Origin: Eubacteriales bacterium
GTDB taxonomy: Bacteria > Bacillota_A > Clostridia > Christensenellales > Aristaeellaceae
Direction of reading: 5' to 3'
Length of the DNA: 22,048 bases
NCBI GenBank assembly: GCA_028692205.1
Contig: JAQUXV010000010.1
Location: 1 to 22,048 of the forward strand
Numbering within the stretch: position 1 is the first letter of the stretch; each line of letters opens with the position of its first letter. The translations under genes and the position numbers were made by a program. The notes below the pieces were generated by a model. It was not told the DNA's origin, searched no databases, and saw nothing but the letters and a program-made list of their open reading frames with translations. This document shows positions 15,569 through 21,100 of this stretch, piece by piece.

Positions 15569-15679
15569 TCAGCCGACTTTCACTATTTTCTTGAACGCTT
15601 CGGGGATTGCGTGCGGCAGGGTTCCGCAGGGGCAAAATTGCGGCAGGTGCGGCGTGTTATCAATGGGAAACCCTGTCAC
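15569..15679 (-). CDS. Small ORF (36 aa) between dit and gp37-like genes, CPCG motif
   Basis: The GTG at 15679-15677 overlaps the dit stop codon as GTGA, the same 4-nt overlap used for coupled genes elsewhere in this operon. The frame runs 36 codons to TGA at 15571-15569. The peptide begins MTGFPIDNTPHLPQFCPCG and ends AFKKIVKVG. It has two closely spaced cysteines (C-P-C-G) and a Lys-rich helical end. Its third codon positions are mostly G or C (24 of 36), like its neighbours. The gp37-like ribosome binding site comes right after the stop. No Shine-Dalgarno sequence precedes the GTG, so it would rely on reinitiation. I do not recognise the family; a small tail-tip or assembly protein is a guess. 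Confidence 0.55.
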   Translation of the reverse strand: MTGFPIDNTPHLPQFCPCGTLPHAIPEAFKKIVKVG

Positions 15680-16527
15680 GCGCCGATGAAGCGTTTGTTG
15701 TAGTACACGTACACGTCCAGCACGTTGGCGCCGATATCGGCGGTAAAGCCTACGGTGTTCATGCCCGGCGCGAACACGATGCCGCTGAACGTACTGCCCT
15801 TATCCAGCTTTGTGGAGGCGTTTTCGCCGTTCAGCGTCACGCCTTTCGTACGGCCGTCAATCACCAGCACATCCCCCGCGTTCAGCGTCGCGATCACACG
15901 CACATACCCGTCTGCGGTGACGAACTTCGGGTTGACAACCGTGCCGTGCGCGGTAAGCACAACTTTGCAGTAGGCCTCGGCGTCGCCGTCGTTTTGCAGG
16001 CATACGGTTTCGGCATAGGCGTACAGGCCGTATAAGCGCCCGTATTCGCCGAGCGCCGCGTAGGGGTAGCCGCAGCGGCCTTCGATGCCCGCGATGTTCC
16101 GGCCAAAGCTGTCCACGCTTAAAAAGTAGCCTTCGGGCATCAGAAACGAGCATTGAACCGTGATCGGCCTGCCAACGGCCTCGGCGGGAACCGCAAGGCT
16201 TTGCAGCCTGCATTCGTCTGCGTAGCGCCCCGCGCCGAAACGGCTTACATGGACGGCGTAGGTGTGTGACGCGATAAAGAACGACGTTGCCGCCCGGCGG
16301 AGAACATCGTTCAGCGTCGGGTGCCGCGCCTTGAAGGTAAAAGCAAGCGTGCGGCTGCTTACCCGCTGCCCGGTTACCAGGTCGCCGTCGCCCAACGCGG
16401 ATTTTTGCGTGAACACCTCGATGCCGGGCTCGTCCAACCCTTCGGCGGCGACAAGCCCGAACACGCTTCCGTCCACGGTGAAAGTGCGGTTATCGTCCCG
16501 CACGATCTTAAGGGTGATTTTACTCAT
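15676..16527 (-). CDS. Phage distal tail protein (Dit-like)
   Basis: 283 aa, ATG with a strong AGGAGG about 6 nt upstream. Its position after the tape measure gene and before the Gp37-like gene is that of Dit, the ring that joins the tail tube to the baseplate. The N-terminal part (residues about 1-130) has the features of siphophage Dit proteins: a leading beta strand, LVAAEGLDEPGIEV, a GQRVSSRTLAFTFKARHP strand pair and a C-terminal galectin-like beta-rich domain (about 140-283, for example VTADGYVRVIATLNAGDVLV and a final YVYYNKRFIGA). The YVYYNKRFIGA-type end is common to this family in Clostridia. No enzymatic motif was seen. Confidence 0.82.
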   Translation of the reverse strand: MSKITLKIVRDDNRTFTVDGSVFGLVAAEGLDEPGIEVFTQKSALGDGDLVTGQRVSSRTLAFTFKARHPTLNDVLRRAATSFFIASHTYAVHVSRFGAGRYADECRLQSLAVPAEAVGRPITVQCSFLMPEGYFLSVDSFGRNIAGIEGRCGYPYAALGEYGRLYGLYAYAETVCLQNDGDAEAYCKVVLTAHGTVVNPKFVTADGYVRVIATLNAGDVLVIDGRTKGVTLNGENASTKLDKGSTFSGIVFAPGMNTVGFTADIGANVLDVYVYYNKRFIGA

Positions 16528-16679
16528 GGTTACCTCCTGTCAGGCGATTTTAACCTTCTGCCGTCAAAACGCAGAGGCTTCAGGCTCCCGGCGCGGCGTA
16601 CGCGTCCGCCGGTGCCGCGGTGCGGCGGCTATATGGATAGAACGCCGTAAAGCGAAAACGGGCGAACGTGAAAACCGCA
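16528..16679 (-). other. 152-bp gap after the tape measure gene with a probably frameshifted small ORF
   Basis: An ATG at 16680-16678 overlaps the tape measure stop codon (TGATG) and opens a 38-codon frame to TGA at 16564. That frame encodes an Arg-rich peptide of poor quality. The frame one base over (ending at 16580) encodes FTFARFRFTAFYPYSRR, has more G/C in third positions (23 of 32) and lacks only a start. One inserted G after the ATG would give a clean 33-residue ORF. So this is either a decayed small gene, an assembly error or coincidence. The last 20 bases hold the dit ribosome binding site. Confidence 0.35.
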
Positions 16680-17486
16680 TCAGCTCCGGGCCGCTGCCAG
16701 CCCGTAGGTGGTCTGGCGGCGAATGGCGCGGGCGATCTCATCCGGGGCCTGCATGGTGGAGGAGAACGCGATATTCTGCGTTACGTTGACGGTTTGCGCA
16801 CTGTCGTTTGCGATGCCTCCGAGGAGTGCGCTATCAAATCCGGAGAAACCCACCCGCGCCGTAACGGGTACGGCGAGCTTAGCACCCAGCGCCTGCTGCA
16901 CGTTTTGCAGAAGCGAGTGATCCAGGCTTTGCAGGCCGGCCGCCGCGCTGTTTTGAACGCTTTGGTTGATGGCGGGCAGCACGCTTTGGGACATGGTATC
17001 GGTGAAACCGCTCTGTACGCCGAGGGCCAAATAGCGCCCCACCTCGTCGTGGAATAAGCGGGACGGGCTTGCGATACCCGCCGCGCGTTTGGCGGCGGCC
17101 AACGCGGAGGCAATGATGGCGGATAACGCCGCGTTCAGCACACCGCTTTTGCTCAGCGCGCCGCTCGCCATACCGGCGACGAGGTTTTGTCCAACGCCAG
17201 TGCCGCCGGAAACACCCTGCTTACGGGCTGCGGAGGTTGCTTTGGATACGACGGTCTGCGCCGCGGCGGTAACCGCGCCGCTGCCGCGTGCGCCCGCCGC
17301 GAAGCGCGCCGCCCATTGTGCGCCCGCGCTACCCGCCCCGTCCAACTGGGCGGAACTCAGCGTGAACGCTGTGACCATGCTTTGCGAAAGTGTGTTCAGC
17401 GTCGCCTGCAGGCGCGCCATGCCCTGCTGAAAGGCGGCGTCGTCCAGCTCTACGGTGAAAACGACCTGTCCGTCGCTTTGTGCCAT
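16680..17486 (-). CDS. Very short phage tape measure protein
   Basis: 268 aa from the ATG at 17486, which has AAAGGGGG about 7 nt upstream; a longer in-frame start at 17654 lacks a ribosome binding site and adds a composition unlike the rest. The N-terminus (DGQVVFTVELDDAAFQQGMA) and the motif GIASPSRLFHDEVGRYLALGVQSGF (residues about 136-160) are tape measure hallmarks. The segment between is Ala/Gly/Ser rich and helical. It ends with QTVNVTQNIAFSSTMQAPDE, also typical of the family's C-terminus. The tape measure protein sets tail length and is normally the longest phage gene product (600 to more than 1000 aa). This one keeps both ends but lacks the long middle, so the tail would be very short or the gene has suffered an internal deletion. 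Confidence 0.8.
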   Translation of the reverse strand: MAQSDGQVVFTVELDDAAFQQGMARLQATLNTLSQSMVTAFTLSSAQLDGAGSAGAQWAARFAAGARGSGAVTAAAQTVVSKATSAARKQGVSGGTGVGQNLVAGMASGALSKSGVLNAALSAIIASALAAAKRAAGIASPSRLFHDEVGRYLALGVQSGFTDTMSQSVLPAINQSVQNSAAAGLQSLDHSLLQNVQQALGAKLAVPVTARVGFSGFDSALLGGIANDSAQTVNVTQNIAFSSTMQAPDEIARAIRRQTTYGLAAARS

Positions 17487-17809
17487 GGGTTTTCCCCCTT
17501 TCGAGAATGGAAGTACTGTTATACTGCGAGATAAAAGCCGTGAGGCCCGGCACGGATTAAAGAGCAGCCGAATTCCGCGCGCTGCGGACGCCGAACAGAA
17601 ACGGCCAGACGGGCGATGCGTAAAGCCGGGTTGCGTCTGACGCAGCAACTCCATTCCGCTTCAGGTTCTTAGGTTCAGGAGCGGTGTCGTTCCTTTTGGC
17701 GCGTTTCGCCTGCATCGGTTATAGGTCGCCCGGCATTCGCAGCGCGGTTGATGCGGAATCGATTGGGAAACGAACGATGCAAGCGTTGAGGCAAAGCGGG
17801 TGAAAAGCG
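17487..17809 (-). other. 323-bp gap between Gp15 and tape measure genes
   Basis: Unusually long for a phage late operon. The best coding candidate is a 52-codon ORF (ATG 17715, stop TAA 17557) with no ribosome binding site; its N-terminus is Lys/Arg-rich and its end reads SPVWPFLFGVRSARNSAAL. A second frame extends the tape measure gene N-terminally to 17654 and also lacks a site. A 13-bp dyad (TGCGTC-T-GACGCA, 17632-17644) and a weak TATAAC (17523-17518) are the only control-like signals. I cannot support a definite gene. Confidence 0.4.
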
Positions 17810-18442
17810 TTATCCGGCGGTATCGGGCAGCTGCTTCAGCCGCGCAAGAACGTCGTCCGGGTTTTCACCTGCCGCCAACCGGCTGTCCAGCTCCGCAAGC
17901 AGCGCCTGCTCCACTTTCCCCACGCGGGGCCGCACGGCGATCTGCGCTTTCAGGCGGCGAGCAAGCGCCCGGTCCTCGGGGGCGAGGCGGCTTTCATCCA
18001 GCGCGCGCAAACGTACCCGTTCGCCCAGCGGCGTTTGCCCGGTCAGGCCCGTTACCAACGCCCGGAACTCGAACCAGTGCAGGGGAGTGCGCAGCAGGTC
18101 GATCCCATACTGCTGGCGGAAGGAGGCATACAGCACGTCCGCGTCCTGCTCGAAATCCATCAGCGGCGGTTCGTCCGTTACGCCTGCTTCGCCGCCTGTA
18201 ACAAAGGCGGAAAACAAGTCCACACCGTCGTATGGCGGTTGCCCCAGAAAGAACCGATCACCCAGAAACAGCCGCTTTTGCAGCTCGTCCCGGTCGGGGT
18301 CGGCCAAACGGCGCAGGCAGGCGAGAACCGTGTGGAAATCCGCGTTGATGGGATATACCCGCCCGTCCACTTCGCTGGTAAGGGTGTTGGGCAGGCAGCG
18401 CTCCATGGGCTGGGACAGGGAGAAGCCGCTATTCGTCCGCAT
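17810..18442 (-). CDS. Bacteriophage Gp15 family protein
   Basis: 210 aa from the ATG at 18442, which overlaps the end of the chaperone gene by 14 nt; a longer frame reading into that gene is its shadow. The Gp15 signature is present: the motif VYPINADFHTVLACLRRLAD with D-P-D-R-D-E-L-Q-K-R-L following (about residues 28-55), then FEQDADVLYASFRQQYGIDL and LHWFEFRALVTGLTGQTPLGE (about 100-145). The C-terminal part is charged and helical. In Lactobacillus- and Streptococcus-type phages Gp15 is encoded between the tail chaperone and the tape measure gene, as here, and is thought to act in tail assembly around the tape measure protein. Confidence 0.9.
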   Translation of the reverse strand: MRTNSGFSLSQPMERCLPNTLTSEVDGRVYPINADFHTVLACLRRLADPDRDELQKRLFLGDRFFLGQPPYDGVDLFSAFVTGGEAGVTDEPPLMDFEQDADVLYASFRQQYGIDLLRTPLHWFEFRALVTGLTGQTPLGERVRLRALDESRLAPEDRALARRLKAQIAVRPRVGKVEQALLAELDSRLAAGENPDDVLARLKQLPDTAG

Positions 18443-18782
18443 TGCAGTCGCCCTCGTCCGACAGCGCCAGTTCGGTGTAATGCTCGGCGGCTTCCCGTGC
18501 CAGTTCGCCCAGCCATTCCATGGCGAGCGGCAGGCCAACGGGATGTCCGCCGGAAAGGTACGGCACCGCGTCCGGCCCAAGAGCGGTCTCCAGAAGCGCG
18601 GTTGTTTGCTGTGCGGCGGCAAGCAGCGCTTCCTCCACTTTCGGCTCGCGGGCGATGCGCTCATACTCCGCAAACAGCGCCCGAGCGCGTAGGTACAGAT
18701 CCAGATCGCTCAACAGCAGCGAAAACACGCGCCCGTTGAGCCTGATTTTCGGGTGCTCCGCTCGCAAATGCAGCTCCCGCAT
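18429..18782 (-). CDS. Putative tail assembly chaperone
   Basis: 117 aa from the ATG at 18782, supported by AAGGGGGAG upstream; the frame is open further upstream only because of GC bias. The protein is mostly helical (for example RVFSLLLSDLDLYLRARALF and MEWLGELAREAAEHYTELAL) with a conserved-looking GRVFSLLLSDLDLYL start and an acidic end (SDEGDCNADE). It sits between the tail tube gene and gp15, which is where small tail assembly chaperones lie. In many phages this gene is joined to the next by a programmed frameshift. Here no slippery heptamer is visible at the end; instead the two genes overlap by 14 nt. The call rests mainly on position. Confidence 0.72.
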   Translation of the reverse strand: MRELHLRAEHPKIRLNGRVFSLLLSDLDLYLRARALFAEYERIAREPKVEEALLAAAQQTTALLETALGPDAVPYLSGGHPVGLPLAMEWLGELAREAAEHYTELALSDEGDCNADE

Positions 18783-18877
18783 GATAATCTCCCCCTTTTT
18801 GTGTGGGTCGTATGCGTGTTTTAATGAGAAAGAAATCCCGGTTTGCGATGAGATGTCCATCGGACGTCGACGCGGCC

Positions 18878-18895
18878 GCGAGGGATAACCCTCGC
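18878..18895 (-). other. Hairpin in the chaperone leader
   Basis: GCGAGGG (18878-18884) pairs perfectly with CCCTCGC (18889-18895) around a 4-nt loop. It lies about 100 nt before the chaperone ATG and is not followed by a T-tract. Confidence 0.55.
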
Positions 18896-18938
18896 CTCGC
18901 CGTAAAAGCGATGGGTTCCAGCTGCACGGTTTCAACTG

Positions 18939-18982
18939 CCTTGCGCCTGCCGCGGCAATTTGATGCCGCGGCAGGCGCAAGG
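18939..18982 (-). terminator. 19-bp perfect hairpin after the tail tube gene (attenuator-like)
   Basis: The arms at 18939-18957 and 18964-18982 (core CCTTGCGCCTGCCGCGGCA) form a perfect 19-bp GC-rich stem with a 6-nt loop. It begins 37 nt after the tail tube stop codon. There is no U-run, so it is better seen as an attenuator or RNase barrier than a full intrinsic terminator. It would keep tail tube transcripts more abundant than those of the downstream chaperone, Gp15 and tape measure genes. The 237-bp gap that holds it has no ORF that I can support. Confidence 0.7.
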
Positions 18983-19019
18983 GGCTTCGATTCCGGGTTT
19001 GGATAAGACGGGAAGGGGG

Positions 19020-19502
19020 TTAATCGGCGGTAAAGGTTTTGGCGGTAACGTCAAACGTGCCCGGCGTAACCTCGCCGCTCTGGTGGAACGTTCCGCTGAG
19101 CTTAACGATGCTCCGGGGGTCGCCCGCGGGCGCGCCCGCCTCCACAGCCACGGTTACGCGCCGCGCGGCGTATACGCCCGTTTGCCCGGCGACGGGCGAA
19201 GCCATATCCACGCTGACCAGCATTCGTTCACAAGCTTCGCCGGTCTTCTGGCCGCGGGCGATGGCAGCCAGATCATCCACCACGGGATCGCCCTTCACGT
19301 ACTGCGCCTCGTACTCCCAGCCGTTTTCATAGCCGGTTACGGTGCAGGTGGCGTTTACATCCCCCACAAAGGCGGTTTTATCCACCTTGGGGTTGTTCTC
19401 CTCAGCGCATTTCACAAACCCGGCGTTGACATAGGCATAGGCGAACGTTTCGCCGTCGGGAATGCCGTAGTATTCACGAATCAGGTTTCGGGTGATTTTC
19501 AA
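19020..19502 (-). CDS. Phage major tail (tube) protein
   Basis: 160 aa. The start is a TTG at 19502 with AGGAGG 9 nt upstream; no ATG lies in a suitable place. The sequence is beta-rich with alternating Val/Thr strands (VNATCTVTGYENGWEYEAQYV, RVTVAVEAGAPAGDPRSIVKLSGTFHQSGEVTPGTF), as in tail tube proteins of the Gram-positive siphophage type. The position, directly after the minor capsid 3-type tail terminator gene and before the chaperone pair, fits the tube subunit. It should be among the most abundant late proteins, matching the strong ribosome binding site and the hairpin just downstream. There is no Ig-like C-terminal extension. Confidence 0.82.
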   Translation of the reverse strand: MKITRNLIREYYGIPDGETFAYAYVNAGFVKCAEENNPKVDKTAFVGDVNATCTVTGYENGWEYEAQYVKGDPVVDDLAAIARGQKTGEACERMLVSVDMASPVAGQTGVYAARRVTVAVEAGAPAGDPRSIVKLSGTFHQSGEVTPGTFDVTAKTFTAD

Positions 19503-19518
19503 AGGTTTCTACCTCCTG

Positions 19519-19917
19519 TCAGTCGGCGGCCGGTTCGACGGCGTATACGACCGTAAGCCCGCCGCCGTATAGCCAGCGCGCCTCGTCACGCCCAAGATAC
19601 CCGGCCGCGCCGTTGATGCGGACGGCGATCATCTGCCAGCCGTCTCCGGCAGGCAGGGCAGTCGCCCTGCGCAGGGTTTCCTGAAGGGTACACAGCGTAT
19701 CCATCGCGACGTTCTGGTTTTGGTGCTTGCAGGCGACCGCCACGTCCAGCGAGACGGTTTGCCCGCCGGAAAGGGTTTCTTCATCCGCCTGCCCGGTGGA
19801 AACCGACAGGCTCAACCCGTCTTCCGCCGGGAGCGCGCCCATCGACACCGGTGCAAAGAAGCCCAGGTCGTCGATCAGCCCGCGCAGCGCGGTCAGGATT
19901 TGGCTTTGAATGCTCAT
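19519..19917 (-). CDS. Minor capsid 3-type protein (tail terminator)
   Basis: 132 aa from the ATG at 19917, which overlaps the previous stop as ATGA; a longer start at 19959 would lie inside that gene. The sequence fits the Minor_capsid_3 family of Gram-positive phages: helix ILTALRGLIDDLGF at the N-terminus, strand LSLSVSTGQADEETLSGGQT, then VAVACKHQNQNVAMDTLCTL and WLYGGGLTVVYAVEPA at the end. In related phages this protein caps the tail at the head side. It is 16 bp before the tail tube gene. Confidence 0.85.
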   Translation of the reverse strand: MSIQSQILTALRGLIDDLGFFAPVSMGALPAEDGLSLSVSTGQADEETLSGGQTVSLDVAVACKHQNQNVAMDTLCTLQETLRRATALPAGDGWQMIAVRINGAAGYLGRDEARWLYGGGLTVVYAVEPAAD

Positions 19918-20261
19918 GGCAGGCGGCCCCCCAGCATTTGCGCCGCGAGCGCTGCCCACGCGCGGCTATGCAGCGTTTTGGCTTTCTCACACCAGCGCAG
20001 GCTGGCGGACGGGTTGTGCCTGCGGGACGGCGCGCCGGTGTAATACACCCGGCGTGCGTAGGGCGTTCGCCACACAAGCCGCCCGTTTTGAGGGCCGCTG
20101 GCCGTGTAGGAGCTTGCGATCAATGCGCCGGTATCGTCGCGGGCGTACTGGTTGCAATCGGCAAGCGCCTGCGCCGCCACGGCGGGCAGGGCTTTGGACA
20201 GCCGGGCGGAAACGCCGTTCAGCACGGCGGCGGGGCGAAGGGTAAGGGTTGTGCGGATCAT
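19914..20261 (-). CDS. Minor capsid 2-type neck protein
   Basis: 115 aa, ATG with GGAGGTGA just upstream. It belongs to the Minor_capsid_2 group (HK97 gp10-like role): helix LSKALPAVAAQALADCNQYA, then DDTGALIASSY, the strand RLVWRTPYARRVYYTG, and NPSASLRWCEKAKTLHSRAW. The WxTPYARRVYY motif followed by NP and W-EKAK is distinctive. It would form part of the head-tail connector ring. It overlaps the following gene by 4 nt and is followed by the rest of the neck module in the canonical order. Confidence 0.88.
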   Translation of the reverse strand: MIRTTLTLRPAAVLNGVSARLSKALPAVAAQALADCNQYARDDTGALIASSYTASGPQNGRLVWRTPYARRVYYTGAPSRRHNPSASLRWCEKAKTLHSRAWAALAAQMLGGRLP

Positions 20262-20290
20262 GGTTCACCTCCGGGTGTCTGGTCGGCGGT

Positions 20291-20623
20291 TTAACCGCTC
20301 AGGCCGAGTTCAAGGTGGTGCAGCCGTCGGCCGTCGTACAGCTCGGTGATGCTTTCCACCCGGTAACGCCGGCCTTCGAACAGCACATACTGGCCCGTAG
20401 CGAAGGCAGTTCCCTTGGGCAGGCTGTTGCGAACATCGTAGAGCAGCGTGGCGGTTTGCCGGAGTTGGGATTCATCCTTTACGAAAGTTTCGGCGGCGTT
20501 GGGCTCCACACGCACGCGCGTGAGCGAGACAAGCGGCGTAAGGGTTTCGTTTCCGTCTTGATCCACGGTCGCCCGCGCAAGCGTCGCGGCGTGGATGAGA
20601 CAGGCACGGGGAATAGGGCGCAT
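20291..20623 (-). CDS. Minor capsid 1-type neck protein (head-tail stopper)
   Basis: 110 aa from the ATG at 20623, which has AGGAGG 8 nt upstream; a longer in-frame start at 20680 has no site and adds a basic, Pro-rich stretch. The sequence fits Minor_capsid_1: IPRACLIHAATLARATVDQD, then VRVEPNAAETFVKDESQLRQ, TATLLYDVRNS, and a C-terminal beta part (GTAFATGQYVLFEGRRYRVE, then LHHLELGLSG). It would close the connector after DNA packaging. The 29-bp gap to the minor capsid 2 gene carries only its ribosome binding site. Confidence 0.85.
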   Translation of the reverse strand: MRPIPRACLIHAATLARATVDQDGNETLTPLVSLTRVRVEPNAAETFVKDESQLRQTATLLYDVRNSLPKGTAFATGQYVLFEGRRYRVESITELYDGRRLHHLELGLSG

Positions 20624-20691
20624 GGGGGAGCCTCCTTCCATGGTGGGGCGGTATGGGGGTCTGTGCTTTCGGGCGGCCATATGCGATGACT

Positions 20692-20738
20692 GCGGCGGTT
20701 ACAGACCGCCGCCCCGCCAAAACCGGCGGGACGGCGGT
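20692..20738 (-). promoter_or_regulatory. Two mutually exclusive hairpins between connector and minor capsid 1 genes
   Basis: Read on the minus strand, segment 1 (20738-20725) pairs with segment 2 (20718-20705) as a 14-bp stem with one GU pair and a 6-nt loop. The last 8 bases of segment 2 (20712-20705) can instead pair perfectly with segment 3 (20699-20692, ACCGCCGC) over a 5-nt loop. Both cannot form at once. Neither is followed by a U-run. This resembles an attenuator-like switch or an RNA stability element about 70 nt before the minor capsid 1 start. Confidence 0.6.
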
Positions 20739-20742
20739 GCAA

Positions 20743-21096
20743 TCACTCGCAGTGGGCGTAGCTCACCAGCAGCGGCAATAACGCCGCGGCAGCAGGGCAG
20801 TGGGCGCTTGCGCCCACGCCGTTGGTGAAGCTGAACTTGCCCAGCGCCCCGCTTTGCACAGGCGCTTCCATGGCGGAGGCAACGCCGCCCGCCAGACTGA
20901 ACGCCTGCGTTTGATAGGCGAGGTATTGCTGGAGCGTGCGCTGAATCAGCCCGGGCAGGGTTGCCGCATCCCGATTCGCATAGAAGCACAGGGTGCGCGC
21001 ATCCAGCATGCTTTGCGCCAGCGTAAGGCAACCGGCGAAGTCCGCGGGTGCGGCTTCGCCGGTAACGGCAAGGTATTCTTCTTCGGTAAGGCTCAT
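20743..21096 (-). CDS. Phage head-tail connector protein
   Basis: 117 aa, ATG 4 nt after the capsid stop codon, with a modest GAAGG site. The sequence is helical: SLTEEEYLAVTGEAAPADFAG, then LTLAQSMLDARTLCFYANRD, LIQRTLQQYLAYQTQAFSLA, and a Gly/Ala-rich end with LGKFSFTNG. This pattern (an acidic first helix, a long amphipathic helix, and an S-x-G-x-FS segment near the C-terminus) is that of gp6/YqbG-like head-tail connectors. Its place between the capsid gene and the minor capsid 1 gene supports this. It would bind the portal ring. The family match is by position and pattern, not by a single diagnostic motif. Confidence 0.72.
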   Translation of the reverse strand: MSLTEEEYLAVTGEAAPADFAGCLTLAQSMLDARTLCFYANRDAATLPGLIQRTLQQYLAYQTQAFSLAGGVASAMEAPVQSGALGKFSFTNGVGASAHCPAAAALLPLLVSYAHCE

Positions 21097-21100
21097 GGCG

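Noticed and set aside
17487..17654. N-terminal extension of the tape measure protein to 17654
   Set aside because: No ribosome binding site, and the extra residues are unlike tape measure N-termini; the ATG at 17486 has a good site.
18420..18445. Programmed frameshift joining the tail chaperone and Gp15 genes
   Set aside because: No slippery heptamer is visible, and Gp15 has its own ATG within a 14-nt overlap, so simple overlap is enough.
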